Shown here one piece after another: positions 47,190 through 60,651 of a stretch of 64,000 bases of DNA; positions within the stretch are counted from its first letter, which is position 1, and each line of letters begins with the position of its first letter. Below the pieces are notes generated by a model. The model had not been told where the DNA came from, did not search any database, and saw only the letters and a list, made by a program, of their open reading frames with translations. Location of the stretch: positions 33,804,146 through 33,868,145 of the forward strand of contig JAAONU010000003.1 of NCBI GenBank assembly GCA_012932295.1, read 5' to 3'. Position numbers and translations under genes: made by a program. This stretch comes from Cyclina sinensis (taxonomy: Eukaryota; Mollusca; Bivalvia; Venerida; Veneridae).

Positions 47190-47830
47190 TTATACCCCCG
47201 AAGACGAGCATATAGTTATTGAACGGTCAGTCCGTCCGTTCGTCAGTCAAAATTCCGTCCAAAAGCTTTAACATTGCCCATAACTTCCTTATAAGTGAAT
47301 GCATTTACTTCATACTCTAACAAAACGCCCCTTTGGACAAGACCTTTTCACAGACCTATATTTCTTTGACCTTGGCCCCTGAGTAAGCTTTAACTCAAAA
47401 GTCCAGTTGTCAAAAAACTTTTGACATTGCCCATTACTCCCATATTAGTAAATGGATTTTCTTTAAACTTGAACACAACACCCCTTTGTACAAGACCTTC
47501 CCATTAACATATATTTAAATGACCTTGACCCCTGAACGACCTTGATCTCGAAGGTCTTGTTGTCAAAAATACTTTATGTTTATCACTAAATAGTTTTAAT
47601 TCATATTTGAACACAACAAGCCTTTGGTAGAGATCTTCCATATATATATATATTTATCCTGACCTCTAAATCTTGAGGTCAAATTGTTAAAAATAACACC
47701 TTTTGAAGGATCTACAATTTATCTTCATCTGGTCCTCAGCTGAAGGTCAAAGCACCACTTCGGGAGCATTGACATTTTCCAGTGACAGTTCATGCTCTTG
47801 ATGCCATTCTCATGAAGGTTCATATGAATT
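47190..47830 (+). repeat. Second interspersed repeat family (CCGAAGACGAGCATATAG block)
   Basis: Begins near ACCCCCGAAGACGAGCATA with GGTCAGTCCGTCCGTTCGTC, then three degenerate monomers built on 'CATTGCCCAT.ACTTCC', 'AACACAAC.CCCCTTTG.ACAAGACCTT' and 'TTGACCTTG.CCCCTGA'. Its layout (GTCCGTCC head, tandem core) parallels the Helentron-like family, but the words differ. Confidence 0.55.
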
Positions 47831-49852
47831 TCTCGGTCATTTCTCGGTTATAGATGTTTCTTTTTTTATGACATGTGGTAGCGTTCATTTTTTTTTATAT
47901 TTCACTGTCAGGCTTTGAAATACATGATTTTCTCTAGAGGAGGAGATTAATGCTCCATTATGTCTAAATGGAATCTCGTTGTTTTCTTCGTTTGAGATAT
48001 CTGATCACGCTAAACAATGCTCATTTATATTGATACAGGCTGGCAATACACGCTTCATCGTACAAACAAATAATAGAATCTTTTTTAGAAAGCGGTGATA
48101 CTCAGTAATGTAATATTTTTACGTTCTAGAAAGATATTGTATACTTTACATAAGGCACACCTGAGCCATGATTAGTTACTAGAATGTATCAGTTTCGTCA
48201 AAATCTGTTTTATTGTGTTCAAAAGATGTCTAAAAATAAAATAAAATAAAAAGTGGTATAAAGGTTCATGTGAAAGCAGTTGTTCTAGAAATAATGATCA
48301 TTCAATTACAATACAGTATGTAAAACGGCTGTATAACCAAGAAAAAAATTTGTACAGATTTTTATAGTTTAGTTTGATGCTCTAACATTTTAGAGTTAAG
48401 TTTTCGGATCGCAGAGGATCCTTCTACCCTAAAGTTGTCGAAAATACTTTTTTTTCAATCGCTCTTGGCATTTATTTTACTTTTCAACTCATATAGTTTC
48501 AGCCACTTAACCGGTTAATGTTAATTGTACGCATTGATGCATTTATATTGGTGGCGCCTGACCAATTCAATTTAATTTATCTAATAGGCGTACTGGAGAG
48601 ACCTTGTGTTATATCTTTACAACTTGTGCACTAATTTTCTCACGGCATTGTCTTGTATAATGAACCATTTAAAATAAGTTATGATTATGGCTGGCATTTA
48701 GAATAAGCAAATAATTATTAATAAGCAAGTATTTTAACATTACATTGCCATAATCTTGATGGTGCGAAAAGAAATGGTTAAGTATGCAACTGTGTTTTTT
48801 TTTGTCGATTAAATGAACCTTGATTTAAGATTTAGCTCTAATATTCAGATATTTCAAACACGAAAATACATTAATTAATTTATTGATTAATTGTTATAAT
48901 TGTAGACTGACTTTATCCTTATTTTGTCCACTTCCTAATTTCATAAGTCTTTAGTGGAAAATAAATTTACGTCTTAAAGATAATGTCTTTCATGTAGGTA
49001 CTGGTTTGTAAATGTAAGACCAATAGTTCGACTGTAATTCAAAATGATATATATTTCACTTTTGTGATATTTTTTCTAACAGGGTCATCATCATTTACAA
49101 CATTGCGCCATCACGTCACCACCATTAGTCAAAATCCGTTCTATCCGTAGTAGCTCTAAGCCTTCTCCAAAAATTGTTTATAAGAATAATTTCTTTGAAA
49201 ATAACTTGAATACGTCTGTATATTGTTCACCAAACTACACAACGCATACTTTATGGTTTAGTGGAGAATAAGCGATGAACGCGTTGATACAATGTTGAAA
49301 ACGCAGTGATGAAAAAACGCGATGAACGCCTTAATACGATGTTTAAAACGTAATGTAACGAATAAACGATGATGAAAACGCGACATCACATCGCTGTTAC
49401 ACCACCATTCCGTCGAATTCGAAAAATATAATCGCCCAAACACAGTAAAAAGTCTTCTACGTTAAGCAAGGGAATAAAAACAGTCCTCTATTTCCAAAAT
49501 ATTAATTGAAATTGTGTGTCACGTGTTCTCAGATTGTATTATCGATATCAGACGTTATTTGTGGAAAAAAATTAACAAGATTGGATACATTATTTTTTGC
49601 AAATATACATTTAATGGAATCATTTTAAACTATTAAGACAGCAGCATTGCTTCATGAGCAGCAGTAATTTGTCAAGAGTCTATCTTCTTGCGCAGAACTT
49701 TGATAATGTTACTTTCCTGTTACATTTGAATACAGAAATCGGAAATATTAACAGAAACACATAATCTTCTAAATGTGCAATTTAATTGCGCTTTTCGACT
49801 TATGTCTTTGATAACTTCCTCACTCATTTACAGACTGACTGATATGCACTTG
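47831..49852. other. Non-coding sequence
   Basis: AT-rich. 49255-49440 holds an irregular repeat of AACGCG/CGATGAACGC words (AAAACGCGATGAACGC type) about 30-60 bp apart. Confidence 0.4.
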
Positions 49853-51008
49853 TTTTTAGCTCATCTGTCACAGAGTGACAAGGTGAGTTTTTGTGATCGC
49901 AATCCGTCCGGCGTCCGTCCGTAAACTGTTCATTCAAACGGCATCTCCTCTGAAACCACTGGGCCAAAGTTGATTAGACTTGCCATGGATGTTCCTTGCT
50001 TGAAGCTCTTCCAAAGTTGTTCAAAGAAATCAATTCCATGCAGAACTCCGGTTGCCATACCAACCTAAAGGAAAAAAATTAAAAATCTTCTTGTCTGAAA
50101 CCACAAGGACTAGAGCTAAGATATTTGGCATTTAGCACCCTCTAATGGAACTCTAGAAAAGTTGTTCAAATTATTTCCCTGGGGTCAAAATTGGCCCCGC
50201 CCCAAGGGTCACTTCATTTTACATATACTTATATAGGAAATCTTTAAACATCTTCTTCTCAGAAACCACAATGCCTACAGCTTAGATATTTGTTATGTAG
50301 CATTGCCTAGTGAATGTGTACCAAGTTTATTCAAATTATACTCCCTGGGTCAAAATTGGCCACGCCCCAGGGTTCTCTTGGTTTACATAGATTTATACAT
50401 AGTTATATTATGTATAGGAAAAACATGAACAATATTTTTTTCCAAAACAAATAGGTCTACACCTTAAATATTTGGTGTTGAGTATTGTGTAATGAACCTT
50501 TACCAATGTTGTTTAAATGTTGGCCCTGGGGTCAAAATTTGCCCCGCCCCGGGGCCCTTAATATGTAAAAAAGGAAATCTTTAAAAATCTTCTTGTCTGA
50601 AACCACAAGGCCTAGAATTTTAAAATTTGGCATGAAGCAAGCTTTATCAAGCTTTTTCAAATTATTAGATTAGGTTAAAGGTCATGGAGGCTAAAAATAG
50701 ATTTATCTACTGTACCTCATAGAGCCTTCATCTATAGACCAATATCTTTGATATTAAATATATAGGTTCTTGCATGGACCTCTACCCATGGGTAGGGTTT
50801 TAGGTCACTGGGTCAAGGTCAAGGTCACCATAGCTTATAATAGATATTTCTACTTTCGTCATAGAGCCTTTATTTATTGACTGATATTTTACATATTTGG
50901 TTTGTAGGCACTTATATATTTTCAATTAAGAAATGAAATACTGCTTAACAGCAAACCTACAGCCAAAGTAATCAGGTGAGCGATCAAGGGCCATCATGGC
51001 CCTCTTGA
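49853..51008 (+). mobile_element. Helentron-like element, copy 6 (best-preserved ends)
   Basis: 5' end TTTTTAGCTCATCT with hairpin GTCAC/GTGAC, GTCCGGCGTCCGTCCG; several monomers with AAATCTTCTTGTCTGAAACC and GGTCAAAATTGGCCCCGCCC; 3' end TCAGGTGAGCG, perfect hairpin AGGGCCAT-C-ATGGCCCT and CTCTTGATTTT. Confidence 0.75.
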
Positions 51009-51184
51009 TTTTTTTTTCGTTTCCATCTTTCTATGTGGAACAGAGCTATAGCCCTTGATTTCTTGAAAATCGCTACCAAAAACTTTGTCAGACACTCAGC
51101 CAACAGTTTTGCACAGGGGTCATAAAACTTTACAGGAATATACACCAGCAAGATAGGTTGCATGCCTTGGTCTTTCAATTAATA

Positions 51185-51600
51185 ATGCCCCCTCCCCACC
51201 CATAGAAGAAGCGGTGATATATTGCTATGCACATGTCGGTCGGTCCGTCCTTCTGTAGACCAAACCTTGTTCGATCAATAACTCGAGTACCATTTGGCCC
51301 ATAGCCTTCAATCTTCATAAGGTGGTTGCTCTGATTAAGTTGAAGTCCCCCTTCTGTTTTTGTGGTCTTGAGGTGAAAGTTCAAATTCACTGTCACCCAT
51401 GTCCGCACAATAACTCGAGTGTCCGCTCAATAAGAGTACCATTTGGCCCATAGCCTTCAGACTACATTGGGTGGTTGCAATACTAAGTAAAACGTGCATT
51501 CATGTTTCCAGGCCTCTTTTTTTACAGATACATTGACAACCCACGCCCCACCCCTTGCACACGTGTCCTGTGTCCTGTGAACACATTTCTAGTTTATTTA
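51185..51600 (+). repeat. Third interspersed repeat family (AGAAGCGGTGATATATTGC block)
   Basis: Starts near CCCCTCCCCACCCATAG, has GTCGGTCGGTCCGTCC, and repeats the words AATAACTCGAGT..CCATTTGGCCCATAGCCTTCA twice, about 125 bp apart. Truncated relative to any possible full element. Confidence 0.5.
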
Positions 51601-54600
51601 TAAAGTGACATTTGCAGTCATGGACGTTATTGTTGTTTTCCTACTGGCAAATATATCCATTGTTATTGTGATTTGGAGATTATATTCCTTGTTTATTGTC
51701 TTCTTGCCTTTTCAGGCGAAGAAAGAGACAAAATTCGATAAATTGTCTACGCAAGATAAAAGCTGATCCATTTGTTGTAAAAAATCAACACATATCCTGA
51801 CACTGTCGGAATGTGATATAAAAAATGACATGATTTGGTTTATACGTATTGTAAATTCCTTTCATTTCTTCCTGGCTGACATAAATCTTATCAGTTAGAA
51901 ATTTACAATTTGATAAACTGTTAATCGTATTTATGGATATTTTTCCTATAATTTCTTCTACTCCACAAAGTAACGTCTACTTACGCGAACAATGGTGTCT
52001 GTAATGTAACACTTTGACGAAGAGTGAAAATGGCAATAACAATCTTCCAACTGTAGCTGTTTTGGCATGTCGGTTGCAGTTGTTGTTGCAGAAATATGAT
52101 ACTAATTTTCCTGTAAGTTATATTGCAAAAGAATTCTTTAGTGTTTTTTTCTCACGGTGTGAAATGTTCTACCTGTTGCAATCCTTTGACAGACAAATAC
52201 GAATGTAGCATTTGGTGTCATATTGACAGACTGTCAAATTAAAAATAATATTGTAAATTCATATAGTTTATCCTTAATCTATATTCACTGTTAATAACGC
52301 CTATATTCAGCTGGATTTCGCTGGATACTTAAAATAATATAAACTTATAATTCAGCAACATATTTCTTTACCAGTCTGTAAAATATATTATGGATTCAAT
52401 AAATGGACATTTATTGTCAATTTCCTGTTAAATTTTCCAGTCACGTCAAACATAGCTCTGAAATATTGAAAATTGTAGCAATTTAGAAATGGTTTATTAT
52501 ACAGATCCATGTACAGAATAGTAATAAAAGGAATATGAAGCAGGGATTTACCGCTAAAACAAATGTTGAAATGTTGAAATACTGCAAAATTTACATATTC
52601 TTGAATGAATACTATAGTTTGATTTCAGAGGATTCATTGCACTTCAGCTCTGATGTTATGAGTCGTATGCTTAACAGGCTATCAGCTTTCTTTTCCGATT
52701 TTTTTTCTCTGTATCCAAAACGTTACAGCGAAAAAGCACATGTGGTCTGTGACATTTCCAACATCTAATCTTTGCAACTTAGACCAGGGTTCACATGAAA
52801 TCAATGATTAATGGACTTAAGAAACTCTGAAATGTGAAAATGTAGTTAGACGCCACTATGCCGAACCTTATATGTCAGACATAACCTGATACTCTATGAT
52901 AATGAAGCATTATATCATGTTCGTGTAAGAACTATATCTTTATTAATATCTGAAAAAATGATTAAAGCAATTTATTTTACCAACGTTTAGGCTATAGTTG
53001 TAGATGAATTTATTCAATATGAAAACGATTTTTGGTTTCAAAGTGCAGATTTAAAGTGGTTTAAACGACCAAAGAAATAATGAGTAGTTACTGTGTTGCC
53101 TTTCAGCAAAACAAAAGAGAAAATTACGGTAATTTTGAGAAAAACTAATGCGTAATCTAAAGCTAATTATCAGTGCTACTAAACCACTATTTAGGCTGAA
53201 AGATCTTGATTCAATGTCTGTATCTGTTTTAAGGCAGTCCTTCAGTGAGAGCAGACTTATGGCCCTTGATTTAGTGAATATCGCTACAGAAACTTCGCGT
53301 CATGTGCTTATCCAACACTGTTGGCAGTCCAAATAATTACATTAAACAGTAATTGTCGTAATTGCTTTACATATTTTAAGCTCAAAAACGTTTGTGAAAT
53401 AGGTAAATACGGTATTTTCTTAAAAAAGGTACTGTTGCATGTAAATGGCCATGCGAAAAATTATTCGTCAAAGCTTGTAGTTTGTTTTTTCGTTTCAAAA
53501 AAGTGAGACGCTAAACATACGAAAAAATTGCATAACTTTTTTATATCATTGAGTTAATATTTGTTAACTTAAATGTCATTAAATTCGTAACAAAATGATA
53601 TGTCAGCCTTGTCACAATATTGAATGAACAAATGGCAGCGTTCAAGATTTCGCAATTCCGTTTTCCTTTGTTTTTAACTATAAGAGAAAGAGTCAGATGG
53701 AGTTCAAGCAAATAGAAGGGCATTGGCACTGTTTTCTAATTAACTTTCAGGGAATAATAGTATTTTCCAATAAGCTCATAAAATCTAATGAAAACCTTTA
53801 CTTAATTTCTTGCTTTCATTTCACCATCTTGGATGGTTCTGGAGTTGAATGGACTTTATATGTAGTGAGGAATCATATAGATTGAAGGTTCACATTATTG
53901 GAGAATCCTCTTTTTTCTCTTTTATATAATATTGATGACGCAAGTCAAATGGTGCGTTTATACAGGTCGTCGCGTAGCTGAGATGTTAAACCTAATTTTC
54001 AACTTCATCCACAAAAAGCACGGCAAATTTGGGATAAATGTCCTAATATAATGACACAATTTGCAAACAGACGTTAGGTCGCTTAGTTTATTTTCGATTA
54101 TACGGAAAACCTTAATGAACACTGGCGTTATTTGATAATTGTATCGATACATTCAAAGGCTTCTACCTAAACGTATTTCCAGGCTCTTGAACAATACTGC
54201 ACTTTCTCTCCACAGTAAATAAAAACTGAGCATCGGAACGTGACCTGGAGCGGTATAGACAATTTGTGTACTTAGACTGTAGAAAATTGTTGTTTTTTTT
54301 CATCGCATCATCCCTCGTCAATACTATGCCCCAAGCTGGATTCGAATTCAAGTACTCTGGATCACACGGCAGACACCAAGACACACAACCACGTCTTCGT
54401 ACAAGATTGAAGGCAAGAAAAAAAGAAATGAAGTGTTGTACACCTATTTCAAAATATCAATGATATTTTGCTTTTATTGCACCGGTCCTTACCCAGCTAT
54501 GAAGGGAGTATCAGCCCTTGTCTCTTATCTGTACTGTATGTGATAAATTTTCGGTTCCACCCCGTATCAGGTATTTTACAGACATTGACGATGCAGTCCT

Positions 54601-55170
54601 GTAACCTTCTTTCTAAAAGGTAAACACACACAGTGTCTAAAACGGATACCATAAGCAAAATAAAAAAAAACTACATTTCCTCCTTTTTTTGAATGGTAGT
54701 TTATAAAAATAAGATTATTGATGGAAGAAAATAAAAGTTTTCCATTTTCTTAGAAATCTTTTATTCATCATAGCATTCTTACCGCCATTCTGTATATTTT
54801 CCATATGTCCTTTTATTGATGCCTTCATTTACGTGAAAAAATAGCGGAATATTTTTTCCTACAAACGCAGATTTCAAATAGAATCAAGAGTGTTTTATTA
54901 TTTCCAGAAGATATTAATCACTTACGTATCATGAAATAAATAAATTAATCTTTATCTTCTTCAAGAAGAAATCTTACGTGATAAATTATTTGATTGCATG
55001 CTTTCTTGCTCACAAAATTGTGAACAAACTTTTAAAAGTACAAAATTTCCTCTTATTCATGGTTATATGGAATGTTATTTAGGTAAAAAATACATAATGC
55101 CTTCTTATTGTTACAATTTACTCTTTGACACTGCCATTGTGCTTACTGGTATAGTAATTATGCATGCTGG
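51601..55170. other. Non-coding sequence
   Basis: No exon recognised. 54315-54400 has a tRNA-like B-box on the minus strand (TTGAATTCGAATCC), too weak for a call. Confidence 0.4.
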
Positions 55171-55174
55171 CACC

Positions 55175-55850
55175 TTCATTACGCTTGTTGACAATGATGC
55201 TATGCTTGCTGGAAGTTACAACTTGTATGCTGTTTACCCTGATGTCTATATCATATTTTCATTTGAATTACAGTTCAATGTAGCGTAATGATATATTTCA
55301 ACATGCCAGGACTGTACATCAGCATTAATATTTCAACATTGCTAGCGCTCTGTTACAATGCTCCCATTCTCAATTACAAAATTGCACATCACATTTTGAT
55401 ATCAGAGGGCGCACGTTCGTAGTCTTCACGAAAGATAACGGAAATCTCCGGCCTATGACGGAATTTAATTAGCTGTTGGCAAAACAAACCATTTCCCATC
55501 AATTAGATCTCTCGATAACTTTTCGACAAATAATTATTCAAATTACGGGAAAACACGATTACTTGAACATAGCGCCCCCTATTGTCAAAATGTAACTTAC
55601 AATTTGGACTGACATTATGCTTACTTCTATTTTGCCTAGTGCTTGATAACACTGGTTGATCTGTTCGTGTATTTTGTCCTTGGATGCATTACAAATGAAA
55701 CCAAAATAGCCAAGGCATGTTGAAATATACCATTACGCTACACTGAACTGTCATTCAGTCAAATGAGAATATGATACAGGCATTGTCGCCTAAACAGGCA
55801 TTTTCTTGTAGCAAAAATCAGACATTTAATACCTCATTGTCGTTATATAT
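55175..55850. mobile_element. Large inverted repeat, possible foldback or MITE element
   Basis: The left arm (about 55175-55312) and right arm (about 55705-55850) are reverse complements with indels. The best-conserved core is TGTAGCGTAATG.TATATTTC, continuing AACATGCC, present near 55278 on the plus strand and 55742 on the minus strand. The spacer is about 390 bp. No transposase frame. Confidence 0.8.
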
Positions 55851-56280
55851 CGTGTTTATTGCGTTCTCCTTTGAAACTCCTATGTGCATTGAATTGAGAC
55901 AAGAAACACTTTCATAAAAGTGTCTACAGAGGTTTAATAGATGACTTGTTTGTTATATAACTGCTGTATTTGACCTCTGAATGTCTAGGCATTAGAGATT
56001 CTTCACACTTATCAGTTCTATAGTGTAACAGATGATTCTTATCAAAAATTCAAATTAAAACCTGCTCATGACACGTTAACTTTATTCTACTCATTTGATT
56101 TTCACTTGATTTTGAGGGGCGGGTGTTTTTGCACGGACTTGCACGGGATAATTGAGCTGTTACGGGTAGATAAACATATATACGCAAGTACTGGTGTGTC
56201 TAAAGCAAAACACAAGTTAACTTTTACAAGAACATTTTTGCATTTAAAAAGTCTATGAACCTAAATTTTGACCCTTAATT
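55851..56280. other. Non-coding sequence
   Basis: Nothing recognised. Confidence 0.4.
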
Positions 56281-56284
56281 TATT

Positions 56285-56960
56285 TTGTTGCACTGCGAAA
56301 AATACACCAATATACGGAAGTGTACGATCCCGTATTTTTTATATATACGGGCATATACGGGACGTATTCGCATAATATACGGACATAATATACTAATCCG
56401 TATTCGGAACATCGGGTATACGGGAACTCCGTATATTTGTCATTACAAATACGGATTTCCGTATTCTTCCAATATACATGTATGTATATGTGTCCGTATA
56501 TTTGTAATATACGCACAGTACAAAACCCGTATTTCAGCCATATACGGACTATAACAACATATAGTTTACTAGTTTACGGAGGATATACTGACTTGTATTT
56601 TTATAGAATACGGGAAAGCTAAAAATCGTACATGATGCATATATGGGATAGAATACGGACTATGTATACTAGAGATATACGACGAATATACGGAAAAGTA
56701 TTTTCATAGAATACGGAAATGCTTAAAAGCGTATATGACACATATACGGGGCAAGAATACGGACTTTGTATACTGTAGATATACGTAGGAAATACGGAAT
56801 TGTATTTTCAATGAATACGGGAAAGCTAAAAGCCGTACATGACACATATACGGACTAATTATATTACATGTACGGATCAAGAATACGGACATGATATATT
56901 ACAGGATACGGGAACCAAATATAGACTGATAATATACATGTACATGATGTGCGGGATCAT
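56285..56960. repeat. ATACGG-rich tandem repeat, about 104-bp unit, block 1
   Basis: GAATACGG..AAGCTAAAA units recur at 56606, 56709 and 56813 (103-104 bp apart), each with a GTACATGA.GCATATA-like half and a GGACT.TGTATACT half. Left of 56600 the array is more scrambled, with palindromic CCGTATAT/ATATACGG words. Confidence 0.8.
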
Positions 56961-57706
56961 TATATACTACTCATTTCTAGAACGGACTAGTTAAGATCCT
57001 CATCGTATCTACTTGAAGCATACGAAAAAATATAAAGAACTGCAAAGTCTGAGATAACGGTAGGAAACATATCTTTTTTAAATAGATATACAGACAGAAA
57101 GTTTACTTTGGCGTACACGAGATATGCCATAAGCATGATAACATTTAAATGAGTAACTTGTAAAGTATGAGAATGTGCACAAACAAAAGTAATTCAAATT
57201 AGTTCTGAATTTAATGAATAGTATTTTATTAACAAGTTTATTAATAAATGTAATCATAAAAGAGTAACAACCGATAATAAAACCAAGCATATTGCAATGA
57301 TAAGAACATTACTGAAATCATTCTTGAAGTTATGCAAACAATGACTAGTGAACCTTGGCCACTTGGAAACATATATTCAAATTACAATAACATATGTAAT
57401 ATCAAAAATTTGTCAGCTCATGCCATTGGTATTGTTTCATACGTAATCGTTAATCAATAGAAATCCAAGTATCACTGTATGTGTATGTAGTCACGGGTCA
57501 TTGTTTAGCTGTACTACATAATATTTTTAAAAATCTTATAAAAACTATGTGGAAGTGGCATTTTACTTGCTACGATCACAGCTTATATATAAGACCCAGT
57601 TTCACTTGCTCAGATAAACATACTTAGTCTAAATTCATATGATTATTGTGAGTTATTTCACTGTTTCTAACACGTACATACATTTACAACATGCATTTCA
57701 TAAAGT

Positions 57707-57712
57707 TTTATT
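57707..57712 (-). promoter_or_regulatory. Polyadenylation signal of the small minus-strand gene
   Basis: AATAAA on the minus strand, 13 nt past the stop codon at 57725-57727; gives a very short 3' UTR. Confidence 0.5.
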
Positions 57713-57724
57713 CTTTTTGTTCTT

Positions 57725-57827
57725 TTATTCTGCTTCATTGTCTTGAGGCTGTGACTTTTTCTGGGACTCGTGCAAGACTCGCATCTGCTCCTGCAGCTCT
57801 GCAATGGTATCATGAAGGTCCATTTGT
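57725..57827 (-). CDS. Terminal exon of the small coiled-coil gene
   Basis: One base completes the split codon AG|A (Arg), then 33 codons and TAA. This exon is the best-supported part of the gene: a good acceptor, an acidic/amphipathic helix, the poly(A) signal just behind. Confidence 0.65.
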
Positions 57828-60576
57828 CTGAAAATACAAAATGATAGTATTGATTTTGTATTTTAATTAATTTTCAATTATTACTTTTAAACATTTACTG
57901 TCCGTGTTTGATCGCTTTTGCATAAAAAATTGTATTACCTATTTTGAAATTGTTATTGTCATGGAAAGATGCTGGAATAATTAAGAGTTGCATATTTCAT
58001 CAATTAATTACTCTCATTCTTACAATTTTGTGTGTTGGCAGTTTTACATAGACTTATTTTTCACATGTTTAGAAGTTTAGAAGTTGTGCGTATTTTGCAA
58101 AAAACATGGTATGCATAAACGTAAGGAAGTATGCATGCATAAAGACAAATAAAAAGTAAGGATGCATAAAGATAAGTAAGGATGCGTAAATATAAAAAGT
58201 AAGGATGCGTAGAGATTAGTAAGGAGAAGTAAGGTAAATATAAGTAAAGCGAACAGAAGAAAAGATAAGTAAGTAGAAAAAGTGTAAATATAACTGCCAT
58301 TATCATTTTCATGCATATTGAATATGTGATTTATTTAATTCTTCGTCCTACATTTCTCTGAAAAATTGAATTATATACCGTTACTGAATGATGCACGTGA
58401 CCTGTCGAAGCACGTGAAAGGATGTTATGTTTCGTAGAAGACGGGTAAAAACATAGTTTTAATTTATATTCCACTAACAAATTCATTAGTTATATTACAT
58501 TGAAGAAAATATATTTATGAAAGTAAAAAACGGGAACAACGCTTGTTACTTAAAGAAGCTGTTCTTCTTAAAATTAAAGAGAAATCAAAATATCATGAAA
58601 AAAAAAACAACATAATTTTACGCTTCTATACACCTAGAATGGAAGAAAAAGTTGTTGACAGTAAATCTTTTTTCGCTAGGTATACCACTGAACCACGGCA
58701 CTATTAATTTTTAATGTACATTATTATCATTATGTCTGTGATGATCAGTGAGTCAGTCGCGGGACGGTATAAAACGCTAACACAATAGAAGGAGAAAAGA
58801 GCTAAACTGACTTACGAATAAATTTTATCATGGCATAAGTATTCACTAGCTTGATAAACACTTTTACCGTAACAGGCCACGTATATCATACAACATCTAA
58901 TCAACACCTTTATTAATGACATGGTACTTTGATTAAATCCCATCTTAAGTTCTACAACAACATCATAATCTAAACTGTTTTTGTTGAATTTTTTCCTTAA
59001 CTTATAGGAATAACTTGGAAAAATTAGGTCCCCCAAAACAATATCGCGAAATACAACGTACCGAACTCAGCAGTGATTTGTTCGTTGTTTCGTATATGTA
59101 TTATCTGATTTTTTTTTCCTTTTTGACAAAACTAAAGTAATTTCTTGTTCCAGAGTCATTTAATTTTTGTTTCCGACTACAAAGCATTTAATATACCCCA
59201 TGTAAAAACCTTGATAAAAAAATATTGTTATGTTCTGTTCTGCATAATATGCTATATACACCAGTTTATTGATTAACGATGGGAGTTCTTAGCGCCGATG
59301 AAAATATTTATTCTAATGAAATTATAAAAACTTTTTAATGTATGTACATGCGTTTCAAATTAAATAGAATTCTTTAGTCAATCATATTAAGGAACTAGGA
59401 ACAGGATGTTACACATTTTACAATTTCATTTCCAATGCGTCTTATAAAATCATATTTTGTCTTTTTACTTTATAAAATGTTTAATTGTCTTTATTTTGAT
59501 TTCGATCATGAAATAATCGCTAATCTGTGGTTAATTGCCGATATTTGTGAATGTTTAAACAAATAATCAATTATCTATCAGGGCTTATTTACAATTATTC
59601 AGTCTCACTTATCTCTAAATATGTAAATGATTTACCGAAATATCGGTAACATGATTTTATATAATAAAAAAAGAGGAAAAATTTGTAACAATAAAAAGTA
59701 CTGTATGTACCCATTAAGGTGATAAAGTAGGTGTGAACAGGTATGTACACTGCTGATCATAGAAATGTGCTAACGACACGTGTCGGTCGTTAGACAGATT
59801 ATTAATTTGTCTCATCGGGTAATTATAAAATTTGTGTTTGTCATGCAATTATCATTATAAAAATTATTAAAACTGATTCTAAATTATATAATCATAGTTA
59901 CTTTTTCGCACTTAAAATGACGCCGAAGGAAGTAATGTATTCAATGATTATGGCTTGCTCTTTGATTTAAATCGGTTTCTGATCTAATAACGGCATTTAA
60001 TTAAAATGAAAACACATTTGAAATATATAAAACTTTTACAATAAACCGCAACATATCAATACTCGATACATCAATAACTAATATCTTTTTATATACAACT
60101 ATATATTTATAGAAATTGCACAAAATCACCAATTAATCTCGGTCACCGAAGCCGCTTTTCACGCAAACTTCACTATCTGTCTTAAACATAACGCTTCTTT
60201 GATAAAATTATCTTTTGATTCTACTGTTCTTTGATAATATACCTTACACAATCTTTTATCTCTTTCTACATTATTATACCTTCCTAATTCTATATCTAAA
60301 GTATGTGAACATAATCGTAGCATGTCATTTGATATAACATTTAAATATTTTTCAAAACAAAATTCAGTTTAATATCTGCAATAGGAATTTAATTTTGACG
60401 TTGAACAACAATTTACCGGCCTTGCAATTTACCGAACTTACCAACATCCGTTTAAAAACGGAAGCATACAAAAATCATCATAAGCCATTCATTGCAGGGC
60501 ATGATCAAGCATTTAATTTTAAGCATTAGTTCAGTAAAACTGAAAAGTATTATACAAAAGATTTGACTTACCTCAT
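57725..60576 (-). CDS. Predicted small coiled-coil protein, two exons, 35 aa as modelled
   Basis: The last exon, 57725-57827, has a TTGTATTTTCAG acceptor and encodes QMDLHDTIAELQEQMRVL and a hydrophilic tail ending DNEAE before TAA. Codon use and GC content stand out from the surroundings. A consensus donor, ATGAG|GTAAGT, at 60572 supplies the matching phase 2 and an in-frame ATG (60576), giving a 35-residue protein; the heptad pattern (I, L, M, L) suggests a short coiled coil. No ATG precedes this one in frame before a TAA. The intron is 2.7 kb. Not recognised as a known family. An additional internal exon, or another first exon, cannot be excluded and would lengthen the protein. Confidence 0.5.
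57828..60571 (-). other. Intron of the small coiled-coil gene
   Basis: AT-rich; includes the AAGTAAGGATGC repeat at 58.1 kb. No internal exon recognised, although one in phase 2 could be hidden. Confidence 0.4.
58100..58275. repeat. Degenerate AAGTAAGGATGCATAAA minisatellite
   Basis: About six irregular units of roughly 25-30 bp on a purine-rich plus strand; responsible for the spurious Leu/Tyr-rich frames on the minus strand. Confidence 0.75.
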
Positions 60577-60651
60577 TTTACTTTCAAAACGACGAAGACT
60601 TCGAAAAAAGGCAATTTTTGAGAAATGAATTGCTGAAATCTGCTTCTTCCA

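Noticed and set aside
54998..55288. 96-codon plus-strand frame
   Set aside because: It overlaps the left arm of the large inverted repeat, has no homologous motif and no splice context.
58061..58316. Leu/Tyr-rich minus-strand frames
   Set aside because: Derived from the AAGTAAGGATGC repeat.
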